Numbered from the stretch's first letter, positions 1 through 14,099 are shown. The stretch: 64,000 bases of DNA from Physcomitrium patens (GCF_000002425.4 NC_037275.1:5449100-5513099); one strand, 5' to 3'. The notes: generated by a model not told the origin, from the letters alone. A program made the numbers and translations.

Positions 1-2760
1 TTACAAAACTCTTGAAATTACTAGAAACGTCAATCCTATTTTATTTCACAAAATCCAAGTCATTTGAAAATAAACTTGACTTTGTAAAGCTCTTACAAAG
101 TCACAACAAATCTAAATCACCGAAAATCAATGCTCATAGAAACTCTATCTAGTTTGCTATCAAATTCCATTCTCCGATCTGCAAAAGAACCTCCGAGTTG
201 CCGTAGGTACTCAATTTTGTGCCTCAAGGTCTGATTTCAATCCAGGTTGATAACCGGCCCTCTTTGGATATCAATATCTAGTTTTTCTAAGTAATTTTTG
301 CTAGAATTTACTCTTAACTTTCTCCTAAAGATACTTATATCATTTATTTTTCCAAACTATCTTATTTTGCCTTATTTATGGTCCTATAAAGTAAATAGAA
401 GTCACTTTTTTAAAAAAGCAGTACAACTATTAAAAGTTTTACTACCTTCCTATCTTTTATCCATATTTGTCTTCTTTATCTTTTAACTTGGCTCTTCTAT
501 AATAAGATCCATATTATCACCTTTTACCATATAGTCATGTTACAACATGACAAAGGCTATAATTTCATCATTCTAACTCCAAATCTTCTAAAATTTATAC
601 ACAAATTGTAGTCCAAATTTTAAACCTCACAATTCTTGCTTTTGATTCTCGAATGCCTCTTTTGAAGTTGCCAAAACTCTTGTTATGGTTGGAAACAACC
701 TACTAAATGCCTATTGGGCATAGCCTTCAATTAATATGAATGAAGATCTTTATCTTTTACCTTCATCCATCCATATGTCACTTTCCTCCCTCCAAATAAG
801 TTTCTTAGAGGTTTGGATCTTCATCTTTCAGTTCCAATCTTCTCCTTAAGTTTTATACTAAATATCTAAATCCTATTTAATTTAAATACTATAATTAACA
901 TAAATAAACCTCAAAATAATATTTCTTACATCAATTCTCTTAAAATTAACCTACTAATCACTTTAAAGTACATCAACACTTATAAATATATTATCTATTT
1001 TAGTTAATTTTTAAACAATTACAATACAACATGGCAAGAAATGCCATGTCTATGACAAGAAATGGTATCAAGTAAAAAAGAGTTATAAAAATTAATCAAG
1101 TTTTTTTATATTCTTTTTTGTATAAAGTAGTTTTTATTCTAATTCATTTTTTTATCACTATATTTTTACTTAAAGAGGTCTTTATAGTCAAAAATTAATT
1201 TAAAAAAATTATAGTACTAAAGTTCAACAAAGGTTCTTTTTTTGATGAAAAAACTCTCTTTTTGAAGCTTCAACTTTTAGAAATATTATAAACTAAAATA
1301 AATTTATAGAATAGAAAAAAAAAATTATTATAATTTTGGATATAAAATTTTATATTTATATCCTTAAAATTATAAATATTGATAATATTAATAAATTTTA
1401 TAAAGTTTATAAGAATATTCTTAAATTATAGAAGATTATAAAATTTATTATCATGAATAACATATTTTTTTATAAAAAGAAAAGTTTTTAGAATCACAAA
1501 GGCATTGAAAAATATCAAAAATAATAAAAATGAAATAATACATGTATTTTTATAATATTTTTTTAAAATTCTAAAAAACTTAATATTTAATTTTTAATAA
1601 ATTAAAAAATATACATTATATAAAAATACTATTATCTCCAAACTTGTTAATTCACTCAATCTAATTACAAATTATAGAAAATGAATCTGAATAGATAACC
1701 AGTCCAACTTGATCATATTTCAACAAACAAGAGTAAAAATAACTTGGAAAGAAAAAAAATATATATTCTTCCTACAAATTGATTGAAGGTGTTCCTTATT
1801 TAATAGAACTTTAAATTTAGAGTTATTTAAAATTCTCAAATAAGAGTTTGCAGCCATAAAAGAGAAAGTGAAATATTTTGAATCTTTAATCTCTTTGAAT
1901 GTAAAGAAAGTATTTGGAATCTCAAAAGGTAAGTAGAGGACTTATTAAATGTATTGATGGATCTAAATATTGAAAGTGAATATAATAATGTACATAATTT
2001 ATGCATTAAAATTATAGATAAAATTTATAAAAGTTAGATATATAAAACCTAGAAGAAGTTTAAAAAAACAATATGACAATGGTGAATTCAAAAGAAGAAA
2101 AAACTAAAGAAGAAAACTAAACTTTAATTGCTTATATACATATTAGGATTTTAAAATTTAATTGCAAGAACATTTTTGAGAAATGAAGTGATTTAAATGA
2201 TATAAAAGTATCTAAAAATATTTACAGTGCAACTGCCAAATTTCATCAATGTTTTCTCATAGAATATTACTCTCTTAAAAAGTTGTAAAAAATATTATTT
2301 TAAAATTTCTTTTAATCAATTATTTATTTTCTTCTTCTTTCTAAATTCTGGTCATAAAAACAATTAATTGATATAAATTTGAAAAATTTGTATTACATTT
2401 TGATGTTGGATCATATTGTTTTTTTTTATTGTCTTCATGCTCTTGATTAGTTGCACTTGCTAATATTTGGTTTTCAACATATTTGGTCTTCTAGCAAAAA
2501 TTAAGATATCTATTTAATAAAAAAACTTACAAATTTTATCCTAATTTTTACCCAAAGTGTTATTTGTATTTTTTATTTGGAAACAACTTTTAATATTTGA
2601 ATGCAAAATTTAAACTGATTCAAAAGTTGTGTTATAAAATAAAACTAAATAAAAAAAATTATTAATATTTGATAAAGACACTAAAATGTTAACATAAATA
2701 AAATAATTATGTTCATGCAGAACCTCAACTGACACTCTTAGACCACCTCATTATCTTTGA
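1..2760. other. AT-rich intergenic DNA, no gene recognised
   Basis: Long AT-rich stretch with stops in every frame and no domain that I recognise. The first ~850 bases are somewhat more complex and could be the worn end of a repeat lying mostly outside the window, but I could not name a family. From about 900 onward the sequence is dominated by A/T runs. Confidence 0.6.
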
Positions 2761-2918
2761 TTGTGTGCTGTGGTGTGGAGACTGTAGAGAATGTTTAGAT
2801 CGGGATTGAGCTGGAGCCGGGGCAGGATCGAAGGCCGAGTGAGTTGGTGGGATACGGTGGCGGTTTGAAGAGCATTGATGAGTTGATGGTTTGGTGAGGA
2901 TCTTAAACCGTGCTAGTC

Positions 2919-5118
2919 ATGGCTTCTGTGGAAGCCATGACAAGATCGCAGCAGAAGTTGCTTGAAGCTGGCCGGGCGAAGTTGGCGAAGCACAAGGAGA
3001 GGAATAGTAAGAGTAAGAATAGGAATAAAAATTCATCGCCGGAGTAGAGGTCTGCTATCCTGGATGCGAAGATCAATAGTGATGGAAGCCCTAGAGTTGC
3101 AAGGTCACCACGGGCATCTTCCAACTCACATCTAGACATGATCGACAGCATCGAGCTTGGGAGAAAGGACGTGCATAGCATTGGTGCCGAGATTGATCAG
3201 CCTAAGAGAATCGAGATCGAGCTAGGTGATGGCAGGAGAAACGAGGGGTTAGTTGAGGATCAGACAGCCCCACTCTCTCTATCGAATGTCCCTAAAAGCT
3301 TCAAGAACGAAGCAGTTGATGTTCAGATGCAGGGTGAAGCCGACGAGGCGTTGAGGAAGCAGCCGGAAGCTGAAGAACAGGGAATACATTTTGGTGAGGA
3401 TTTCTCAGGCCTCGAGCAGCACATTCAGGACTTAAACATAAAAAAAATTGCACTTCAGCGGGAGCTCGCAAAAGCCAGGGAAACGACACAGGAAGTTTTT
3501 GCAGAACATTCTGCAGTTGTTGAGAATTTCAATGATCAGGTATTACCAGTATCTTCGTGACATGGTATTCCCATTATGTGTTCACGAACTTGCTGCAGTT
3601 AACGAGTGCGTGCTTAGAGATGCGATTAGGTTTGAATAATCACTTTCTTCCCGATTATGTCTAGGATCTGCCTCTGCGTGTGCCACTAACAGCACCTCAT
3701 CGCTTAATGCATATTTCACTTCACGCTTGTGGAATTCTCCGACGCGAATATGGAACTACTCATGAATGCTCATGTCGAACATGAGATCGAGAATTAGAGT
3801 GGATCGTATATGAAGTAAAAGAACGTGATTTTCGGATCTTTTCAGTAGATCTATGCTTAGTCACACTTGAGTGTGTGTGTATTTTTATTTATTTATTATT
3901 TTATTTTTTTTCTGAATCTTCTTTTTGAAATCGTTTTTTTAAATCTTCTTTTCATGATGTTTTACTCATTTGAGACATTTTTTCATTGTGGATGTACCAG
4001 GGGCTAGTGATGAAACAGCTGAAAGATGACATAGAAATGCTTGAGAGGATTCTGGAACGGGAAGCATTTGCAAGGGTTCTGATGTCTGAAAGAGATAGGT
4101 CTCGGCAAGATTTTGGGGCAGCTCGAGAACAGTCCCTAACCATGGCCAGTGACGTAGTTGTTTTGGAAAACCGCATACGGACATTGAGGTCTGATGAGCT
4201 GAAAATGAAGAAAGACATGATCAATTTAATTTGCGAGAAGGATTCCCTCAGAAAGCAAGCTGTTAATTTGTAACAGGATCGTGTCCACTTACAGAGCTTA
4301 ATTGATACGTTGCAGGAAGAGAAGAAGGTTCTGCAGGTTCGTCTACGTCAGTTAGCTCTTGGTGAACGAGAAGTTACTAACAGAAATGAAAACTCAGAAG
4401 CAGTGCAGTTGAGACAGCGACTCTTCGCAGATGCCTCAACGTCCACTGATGATTTACCTTCTCCACTTCGAACATCCACTGAAGGTTCTTCAAATCCTTT
4501 GCCAATCCATTCCTTGACTCCTGGCACCAAGGTCGAAAACTTGTGCAGCCTCTTTCTAGTCAAAGCATTGCATATTCTTCGTACTTTAGGCCAACCAATG
4601 AGTCCTCACAATCACCTTTCAGGCAGTCTCCTCTGTCAAGTAATAGTTATGCTCATCACTTTCTCTCTGATCTTGGGCATTCATCTTTATCAAGGTCAAC
4701 GAACAACCCTCAAAGTGGTGGGTATCGAAGTATTCAACTTCCAGCATCTTGTACATCTATACCAGCAGATCTGATGAAAATCATCCGTAACATCAGTGAT
4801 GTCATTATTTCAATTAGTGAAGAGAGAGTCACTATTGTAAATGCATTGAAGACGGAGTCTAAAGTTGCCGCAGACTTGAGGGCTTTAAACGCTGATCTGT
4901 CTAGACAGCTGGAGTCCACCAAAGGGCAGTTAGAACGACTTGCAGCTCAAAGAATGCTTTTTAGGAGTTCCAGTAATGAGCTAACCACGGCAAGAAACGC
5001 AGCAGCCTTACACTCTTTCGATGAAGGGGATGAAGTTGTTGATCGCATGTTAATTTGGATCATGCAGCTGTTCCTTAGTAGAACTTCTTCAAGACGAAAT
5101 GGAGTGAAAAAGCTGTAG
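2919..5118 (+). pseudogene. BLI: BLISTER-like coiled-coil gene, decayed
   Basis: In Arabidopsis BLISTER is a nuclear coiled-coil partner of the Polycomb protein CURLY LEAF and acts in development and stress responses. Here exon 1 (2919-3539) starts MASVEAMTRSQQKLLEAGRA, like the family's N-terminal Lys/Ala-rich start, and ends with the heptad segment LEQHIQDLNIKKIALQREL. A GT-AG intron (3540-4000, phase 0) leads to exon 2 (4001-5118) with VVLENRIRTLRSDELKMK, LQSLIDTLQEEKKVLQ and the typical C-terminal end DEGDEVVDRMLIWIMQLF...SRRNGVKKL. The frame is broken by an in-frame TAG at 3045, an in-frame TAA at 4271 and a one-base frame change near 4530-4545; everything else reads through. About 579 codons would be present, shorter than Arabidopsis BLI (~714). 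Family assignment is from remembered similarity. A sequencing-error explanation for the three breaks is possible but less likely. Confidence 0.72.
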
Positions 5119-6760
5119 CGCCGGACAGTACGTTTCTTTATCTTGTCTGGTGACACTTGGTTGCTCTTCTTGAAAGGATCAGATGATAAGGTCTTGAGAA
5201 ACGAATTTGTAAAGTCGTTGCATGATCAACGATGGTAGCTACAGGTTTGCATGCATTTCTCGCAGAAAATTTAGGCACTATGGTTAGGGAGCATCTTCAG
5301 TAATTTATTCTTCTTAATTCACGCATCATAAATGAGAAAGTAAGGTTTATATTCCAACATGTATTACAAAAGCCACTAGCAGCTGGCTTCAACATATTGT
5401 ATAAGACATTGTCTAGAGGATAACTCACATTCTTTTGCCTTATCTACATAGTTCTTCGTCCTAATTAAGCTTTTCTGTATCATTGTCATAAGTTTTGATG
5501 CAATAGTGCGACTCGGTGAGGGTTAAATTCCCCTTCACTTAGTTTAATATAGGCTCATTTGTGTCCAATGTTTTTGTATGGATGGATTGCTAGTACTTCC
5601 ACTACTATGCAGAAGGTGGTAATTCTGATGACCAACGGAAGCTTTCATTTACTGTCTGTCTGCAAAGGCTGGCAAGGGCGTGTAGGTCACATGAGGTAAT
5701 GACTTCCTCTGCTGTCAGGTACGTTTTCTTCCGCACTGCCATTGCACGAGTATCAATTAAGAACGCTACTGCTTACTGTCAAGGTGAATTTCAGATTCAG
5801 CTTCTTTTGATGTTACTATCATGATGCTGGCAGGCCCAAACTTTGGCTCCCTCGTCATTATATATTTCTATTTCGAGAAATACTTATAGTTTGTCCACAG
5901 CCATGGTAATTGTTTCCAGAACATTGAGAGGGTTGACATACATGTTTGGGATCTGAGTAGCAATGTCTAGTGAGAAAGTACTCGACATATTATAATTAGA
6001 ATAGGTAGTAAGTGGAAGCAAGTGGATTTTCATGTCACAGAGAAGTTGCTTCATCATCAGGATACATTAGTATGTCTGCTTTTTAAAACCTGATAGTGGT
6101 GAGTTGTATAAGGAGATTGTGGATACTTAAGCAAACTGCAGAATATCCTCGATGGTATTGTGGGATAGAAATAGACCAACCCAGTTAGGGTAGGAGGAAT
6201 AGTCAACGCAGAGGAACTTGGAGAGTGTCATTTTAGGAATCTTTTGTTGTGATTTGTGTAGAAACTTATCTTCAAGTAATTCTGAAATTAACACGAAATG
6301 CAAATGGTGTTGGGTACAGATACAGGGTATTTCTTTCAGGTGCCTTAATTTGCATCTGAGAAAATATCTTTCAATGCAGCCAACAGCTTGACTGTGCTTT
6401 TATTGGGTAGCATCTTGCACAACATTTAGTAGCTTGGCTTTCTACGTTGAAACATTTCAACAGACATTCCCAAATTTAGAATCAACAATTAAGATATCAT
6501 CTTCTGTGGTCTGTATTTAAATAATGCTGTGTGTGTACCACAAAATGAATTGTTTATTCTCATCTTAACCTTCTTTGATAACCAAATACTAATGCCATTT
6601 TCAAATCTACTGAGTCTAATCATGTAAACAAAGTGTACTTGTGTGCATTATTTCCTGCATTTACTGTATCACATGCAAATGTATGTGGAAGATGTATTGT
6701 TATTTGTTCCCTATATATATATATATTTATATATATTGTTTTGGAGAAGGGTGGTGTAAC
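5119..6760. other. Moderate-GC region downstream of the BLI-like pseudogene
   Basis: This stretch is less AT-rich than the flanks and looks like former 3' UTR or decayed genic DNA. Short readable patches occur around 5590-5720, but no frame stays open long enough to name and no splice-linked exon set emerges. I see no RNA gene in it. Confidence 0.4.
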
Positions 6761-7230
6761 AGCTTTGATGAGGACCCACATTTTGGGAAGATCCTAGTAG
6801 AAGGAATGTAGCAACAATTGTAGTAGACAGCAATCAATTATTTCCAAACACTGTACAATCATCTCTACATTGCTCATACTCTTCAATTGTATATTTTCAT
6901 TGAACTATTTCTTGCAACATTGATTTCACACAATGCAATTGACTTTGTGAGGGTACGGAATAATATTGGCAAAGTGTCAATTTGGTAAGAATTTCACATG
7001 TTGCATTTAAAACCAAATTGTCACAATCTATTGAAACATTCAAATCTTTTTTAAGAAGTGTATTTTTATTGCTTATTTTCATTACACATGCATATATACA
7101 TTAAAGATTTTATTTTCATTTTATAAAATTTAAAGATCATTAAATTTTTCATTGCATTCACCAAATATTTTCAATACTGGTGCAAATTTTTATTTTATAT
7201 ACTTTTTACATACACAGATTATTTAAAATG

Positions 7231-7271
<41 letters not shown>

Positions 7272-9537
7272 GATAATCATAGAATTATAATGTTTTTCTT
7301 TTTCTTCAAAAGGTTTTACCTATGAGGTGTCAAAATAATACCATACATATGATATTAGATATGATTAAAAAAATATATACTAATTATACATACATTTATA
7401 TATGCTTATTTATTTTATTTAAATTATTCAAAAAGAATAAATTGATATATCACAATTATTTTATATATTTTTAAAATATTAAAAATTAATTATCTAGACT
7501 TTAATTAATATTAAAAATATAGTATAATTTATAAGTTTATCTATTAAAAATAATTTCTATTAAATCAAAATTATTGAATTAAAAATAAAAGTTTAAAACT
7601 TCATTCTTTGAAATTTATAAATAATTTTATAGATATATTCTTATACATACAAAAATACTAATAGTACCATAATTTTTGCTATTGCCATCATAACTTGCTG
7701 TCCATTCAATATATATATATATATATATATATATTTATTCCAATCAAAAGATATGTTCAATTAAATGGTTTGAAAGGTATCAAACAAAGAAAATTGTATT
7801 TGTTTAAAATGTACTGAACAAAAGTTACAAATTATAAATATAGATTGTTGTGACAGTAACAAAAATTGTGGTAGCATTAGCAATGATATTGGAAAAATTA
7901 TCATTTTTTATTTTTATCTATTTAGAAATTTTATGTAAAATAATATAAATGGCTTAAAAATTGTATATATATATATATATATATATATAAAGTTGTATGT
8001 TTTAAATATATTTGATTTTAAAAAATATATAATTTAATGAATAATTTATTTGTTGAAGTTTTAAACAACAATCAACCAAATTTTGGCCTCTTTTGGATTA
8101 TCTTTGAAAAACATATGAGTTTAATTATGCATTTTTTCATATTTGAAAATCATACAAATATAATATTGGATATAGATACATCTACAAAATTATGATATAT
8201 CAACTATATATAAGTCTATTTTTTGTACTTTAATGTGCTTTATTGATATGTTGTGAATTTGTATGCTTGAAGTTTTGTAAAATGAAATAAAATAAACGGA
8301 TTTATATTTATTTTATTTCTCTAAAAAAATTTACAGATATTGAATAATACATAATCATATATTTTATTTCTTAAAACAACTCTAATAGTTATTTTCAAAA
8401 TATTGCATATGTGCATATATATATATATCAAATAAAAATTAAGAAATGACAAAATACATAGGTGCCTAAATACATTATGAGCTATAAAGATATTGTATAT
8501 GATACTTTCTTAAAGACTAATTTTTTATAAGATGACTCTTTTCCTTGCATCACTTTGCACCACTATAACATTTGTAAGAATATTGTCATATTTTGTCTCA
8601 ATATAATCTTATAGAAAAGCTTATGTTTGTTAACCTTCTAAAAGATGTTGTGATTCAATTAAAAGATCATATGGTACATATTTAAGGAAATTTTTTCTAA
8701 AAATATGTAGCAAAAAGATTACATAAATATATATTATAACTAAGGTTTTATGCTTTGTTTTATTATATGTTTTTTCTATTTTTGATAAAAGAGAAGATGT
8801 GAATGCTATTAGATGATAATATTTTCTTATTTTTTCTTTTACAAACATAAGTATTATTAAAATATTCTATAGATTTCTATAGACATTAATTTTAAATTTA
8901 ATTTGTATAAACCAAGATATAAATCTTTTAAACTATATGAATAAAGGTTTTTTCAATGATTTAAAAGTATGTTTTAAAATATTATGACCAAAAAATTAAG
9001 TGGTAATTTTAGTGAATTTGGTATCAAAAAAAATTATTATTGCAAATTTATACATGTAATAATTATAAAATTAAGTATTATCTATATATATACAGATAGA
9101 TATATTATCTTGATTTCTTTAAAAGGTTGAATTTCTATTAAAATCTTGATTGTATATAAGTTTTTTTAATATATATATATATATATATATAGATCTAATT
9201 TAATCCAATATAATCTAAAACTATTCTAAATTATATTATACAAAAAAGTGTTTTATGTTGAGGCTTAATCCTTATTTTTTGGATTTATAAAATTAAATTT
9301 TAGCTTTTGATAATGTTTGTTAATGAAATAATTGAATTTAAAATTTTCTAAATAATATTTTTAATTTTTCAAAAATAAACTGTTAATAAGTGTTAAAAAA
9401 TTTGGTGACCAGTAGGTAGAGTTTTCTTTAGTAAAGAAAGTATTTGTTTGTTTAACAAGCCAAAAATAATATAATATTTCTTTATATATTTTTACATAAT
9501 GATTTAAAGATTTAAATTTTTTAAAATTTTTTAAAAT

Positions 9538-9584
<47 letters not shown>

Positions 9585-9803
9585 TTTTATTTTTACTTAT
9601 TTGTTTTAAGTCTATATAATTTTATCATTTTTTTAGCAACAGTCCTTAAAAACTTATTTACATATAGATCTTTGTTATAGACCATTATATAGATTTTGAT
9701 ACTAAAGATGTCATAAATGTATTTCTAAGTTTTTAATTTTTTGATTTTTTATTTCTATCAAAAAAATATTAGTTATGCTTGAACTGTATTCTTTTTTTTC
9801 GTT

Positions 9804-9834
<31 letters not shown>

Positions 9835-10121
9835 CTTAATAATTTTATTGCATTCATAAAAATTACAATACATGTAATCATGTTTTAAAGCTTTTTTTAG
9901 TAAAATTTGAAGGTTTTAAAATTTGAGAAAAACAGAAAAAGGAAAAAGAAAGAAGAAAATAGGAACACTTGGTTCTACTACCTTAAATTATGATCTTTAT
10001 GTGTTGAACTAAAACTTTTGAACCACAATATTTTTACAATCAAAAGTAAAAATTCAATTGTTAATTTTATACAATATCATTATGTTTAATGTTTCCAATG
10101 TACCAATAAGCACACATGTAA

Positions 10122-10165
<44 letters not shown>

Positions 10166-10386
10166 GTATACTAGACCAAATTTGGTTTTTAGGAAATTTT
10201 TCGGTTTAAACTCGAATATTTAACCTGCTATTTATTTTATTTAAAAGAAATGATTAATATAAAAAATGAATTAAGAGGCTTGGCGTTTTTTTTCACTTTT
10301 AGACCAAATTGGAACTAGTGCAAGTTAGCACCTAAGCTTGCATGAATTCCATCTTCTTATCAAAATAATTCATCTAGTTTTTTATT

Positions 10387-10422
<36 letters not shown>

Positions 10423-10440
10423 ACTTCAATGAGGCTTAAT
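6761..10440. other. AT-rich intergenic DNA with many microsatellites
   Basis: Extremely AT-rich, with (AT)n runs at about 7231-7267, 7709-7734, 7963-7989, 9167-9191 and 9545-9579, poly(T) at 9802-9825 and 10388-10415, and a compound (CT)n(AT)n tract at 10122-10166. No coding potential recognised. Confidence 0.7.
10122..10166. repeat. Compound (CT)n(AT)n microsatellite
   Basis: About 12 CT units run directly into about 10 AT units. A similar compound tract is at 17837-17910. Confidence 0.9.
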
Positions 10441-11194
10441 AGCTCATTGACATGACAACAACTACAAATAAGGATGCTCAATCCTTGAACAGGATTCCAC
10501 AAGGGTCCAAGGTTCCTTTGAGGTTAAGGCCCGGTGATGGGTCGTTGTCCACCCGTTGCCGTCATTCAGGGCCTTTAGCCGCGGAGTCGCTCTTCTACAC
10601 TCCATCACCACCCAGAGGCCTAAGACCAGATAGGGTGTGTTTCACCGGGGGAGCTGTTTCGGCAGTCGTCTCTGAAGTAGGGCTGCTGTGTTAAGGAGTC
10701 TGCCTCAGTTGTTGATGGGCCTGTCAGCGCACATATGAATGAAGAAGCGCAAATCATTCAGGAATGGCATTGATGATCAATTTGCCTGTAGCTGCCCCAG
10801 GCTGTCCACTTGTGTCGTTCGCCATCGCCAGGCTGAGGTGAAGCTTCTGGAGCTCGTGCCAAACCGTCCCCTCTGGCATGCATTATCTTGTCAGTGAGGC
10901 CTGCTTGTCTCAATGCTTGGCTCATGGCAATGAAAATCGACAGGGTGTTTTTGTCGGCTAAGGGATGGGAGTTGGAGAGTATAGTGTCGCTCTATCCTCG
11001 TCCACATGCTGTGGAGTTTAACCAGCTTGTGGTACGAGAGAGTAGTTCTACGAGTGGAACAGAGTGCGAAGCTTGTGGGAGAGGTTTAGGTACGGCATGA
11101 CTTGCTTCGATTTTTATGTCAGAAGCTGATTCAGTCATCGGCAGGTTGAGTTTCTTGCAACGTTGTTGCACTTGTTGCTGAAGAGTTGTGTGAC

Positions 11195-11197
<3 letters not shown>
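10441..11197. other. Upstream region of the peroxidase gene
   Basis: GC content rises sharply at about 10450 and stays high to the peroxidase. Short open frames are present, but none has a recognisable domain or convincing splice sites, so this is best read as promoter and leader DNA. Confidence 0.4.

Positions 11198-11233
<36 letters not shown>
11198..11233 (+). repeat. (GA)n microsatellite in the peroxidase leader
   Basis: Eighteen GA units end 18 bases before the peroxidase ATG, so the tract most likely lies in the 5' UTR or at the core promoter. GA/CT tracts are common in plant 5' UTRs; a regulatory role here is only a possibility. Confidence 0.85.
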
Positions 11234-11235
<2 letters not shown>

Positions 11236-11251
11236 CAGGGAAGTGGCAGCA

Positions 11252-12934
11252 ATGGCGGGCTGGACTGCAGCACTGCTTGGGGCGGCGGCAGCTGGAGTAT
11301 ATATGGTTCTGTTTCTAGGGACAACAGTTCATGCGGAGCTGCAATACGGGTATTATGATAGCTTGGGATGCGCCGGGGTGGAAGATAGAGTGCGAACTTT
11401 AGTGCAGCGCAGCTTTGTCGCTGATGCTACAGCTAGTGCTGCCATGTTGCGCCTTGCCTTCCACGACTGCCAAGTTGGACCGGTAAGTCCACATTCACAA
11501 TCTTAGCACAATGGATAATGGCGGTGCAGTGGGGAGGACATTTCTGCAAAAACATAGTTCAAGCATGGTCTTCATCATTGCGCTTCAGCGATCTTCGGTG
11601 ATACGCAGGCGTAGCAGATGAACTGGTTGCGAGAGAGTAAATCCCCGTCGGCATATATCTCTGAGGATGTGAGAATATGCATAGAAATATTCATGAATGA
11701 TGACCTCTCGAAACGCTGTTGTCAACAATCCGTGGAAAGTTGGTTGTCGATTGCCATTGAAATGCGTGGCACCGCATAAGTCTGGAATTACATTCACGAT
11801 TGGGGGAAATGGCCGATTCCAAAATAGATTGAATACTCGTCGTAAATTGATCACGTCTGGGCTGCGAAAAGATTTGAATGCCGCATCTAAGTAACAATTT
11901 GAAGTAATTTTACATGACATACTCGCAATCAAGAGGACAACTACTGCGTGGAATTAAAAGGGTACCGCTAATCAAGTGATCTCAGCTGAGATGCAGAGCT
12001 ACATCTTATTACGTTGCATTCCGTATTCGCTGTGGTGTCCATGAATTTATTCACTTTGCTGAATTGGATTTCTCATTTCTGCAGGGAGGATGCGATGCCT
12101 CCATCATGATCGATGAGGATGCGGGAGAGATGGCCTCCGGAAACAATTTTGGCATTAAGCGCCTCGATATCATCAACTCAGTGAAAGCCGACATGGAGGA
12201 CAATTGCCCAAATACAGTTTCTTGCGCAGACATAATTGCTATGGCAGGACGGGACGCTGTAGCCTTCAATGGTGGCCCTGACATACAAATCCCTCTCGGC
12301 AGGAAGGATGCCGATTCCTCCAACGCTGGCGAAGCAGATTCCAAACTCCCTCCTGCAACCTCTAGCATCGATAGAGTGTTCAACGTCTTTGGCCCTTTTG
12401 GCATGACTCCAGAGGAAATCGTGGCCATTCTAGGTTCGCATTCATAGCCAAATCTTGCCTCATGTATAATATCTGACGAGATTTGCAAAGGTGCAGTCCC
12501 TTCACTGGTGACATGGTTTTTAACTCGAACTCCTGCTCTGCTGTAACGTAGGTGCGCACAGCATTGGAGTAGGCCACTGCAAAAATATTCAAGACCGTCT
12601 GCAATCCAACAGTCCGACTGCGCCAAACAGCCTCGTGTTCCGCACTCAGCTCATGGCGGCTTGCGCAGTGAATGTCTTCGACATCGCCGTTGTAAACAAC
12701 GACGCCACTCAGTTCACCTTCGACAACCAGTACTTTCAAGATATTCAAAACGGGCGCGGTCTCTTCACCGTAGATCACCTGCTCAGCACAGATCCACGCA
12801 CCGCGCCCATCGTTAACACCTACGCCTCCAACGAAGGTGCCTTCTTTGCGTCGTTTGCGTCGGCTTATGTGAAACTTACGTCGCGAGCAGTGACAGGGAA
12901 TCGAGGCAGCGTCAGAAGCACATGCCAGCTTTAG
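11252..12934 (+). CDS. Class III plant peroxidase (secreted, heme)
   Basis: Oxidises phenolic substrates with hydrogen peroxide in the apoplast or vacuole, for example in wall cross-linking and defence. Three exons: 11252-11482, 12085-12433 and 12552-12934, all with GT-AG introns and consistent phase, giving 320 residues, the usual family length. Residues 1-28 form a hydrophobic signal peptide. The distal-heme motif is MLRLAFHDC (Arg67, His71), followed by GGCDASI at 78-84 for the distal calcium loop, and the proximal-heme motif GAHSIG with His196. All eight conserved cysteines of the disulfide set are visible (the Cys in LGC, HDC, GGCD, DNC, VSC, GHC, AAC and STC). The start is the first ATG with a signal peptide, just after a GA tract. 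The frame is intact. The exact isozyme and substrate cannot be told from sequence. Confidence 0.93.
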
Positions 12935-14099
12935 GCGCTCTCCAAGCTTCAAGCGTCGTCTTTTAGTTTGGATGTTATATTATTGTTTCTTACGCTTCAA
13001 ATGTAATCTTTGAAGAATCGATTATGCGCGATCTGGAAAAGTCGTCTTAGATTAGATAAGTATTCCCAAATCTCCTTTCAAAGTCTTACAGCATGGAGCT
13101 TCAACTCATCGACGAGGGAAATTCTTGACGTGCTTGTGGCTGTGCCGAAACACGGAGGAAGCTTAAGCTGTGCGTGTGGGTCGAGTTCCGCTGCATTGAT
13201 AACATATTCGTGGGAAACTTATTAAATAGTCTAGCCATTTGTAGAAATGTTGTGATTCTGAAGTGGGATTCATCTCTTGAGAATGATGATTGCGCTTGTA
13301 TTTTTCGGGCAATTATTCCCGTCTGCTATCCTGAGGCAACTGCTTTTAGATGCGACAGGAATATGGCAGTGCTCCCATCATTTTACTGAGTCTTTTGAAA
13401 TTCCGATATGTATGTTTGCGTGCACACTCATCTGAGATAATATGAACTGAGTGAGCAATTGACTTTAACCTCTGAATCTTCAGAAATACTGATCTCAAGT
13501 AGTTGTTCACCCTATTATACTACACGCAAAACAACTTGCACTTTCACTGCAACTCTGAATCTCTGTCGCTGCCTGAATCGCGTTACTCTCCTGTTTGATT
13601 GTATGATTGCACCGAACATACCAAAGGGAAATCATGGTATTCGGCTGCCTTCTCTGTTTCATCCCCTGGATATGCACTGTAGAATTCATTCTTTGGAGCA
13701 AATTGTTCAAACGGATGAGACTGTGACGTAAGTGCCTTTTCTATTATTGTGCTCCTGTCCAGTCTTGGGTCCTCTTCAATGCCATCTCGAACTCCAGGAG
13801 ACTTGGGTGCTGTGCTAGGTTGTGGGTTGTGCCACAGGTGACCCGAGGAAGCTGTGTGTGGTGATAAGGCTGTCAATTGTTTTCGGTTGGAAGTTTCTGT
13901 TAAGAAAAATGCACTGAACTTAGCTTTTCTTTTCGGTTAGGGAATTAGCAAAAACTTCCCCAGGAGTTTTGATACGGGCAGTTGTTTTGCGTTCTGAGTG
14001 TACTGAAAACTTATATTCATGAGGGCTCCTAACAAGTACTTGAAATTTTGAGGGAAAGAGGCAGTGGCGTTTTATTGTGATATTTTGTAGTTGTGTGCG
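12935..14099. other. Spacer between peroxidase and TrmL-like gene
   Basis: Contains the peroxidase 3' UTR and, presumably, the promoter and leader of the methyltransferase gene. Overlapping small frames on both strands near 13460-13880 have no recognisable domains and look like chance openings. Confidence 0.5.

Noticed and set aside
298-486. Small hydrophobic frame
   Set aside because: AT-rich chance opening without an ATG start; Leu/Phe-rich content is expected from A/T composition.
12051-12952. Long minus-strand frames over the peroxidase (190-191 codons)
   Set aside because: Antisense shadows of peroxidase exons 2 and 3, crossing the intron without splice sites.
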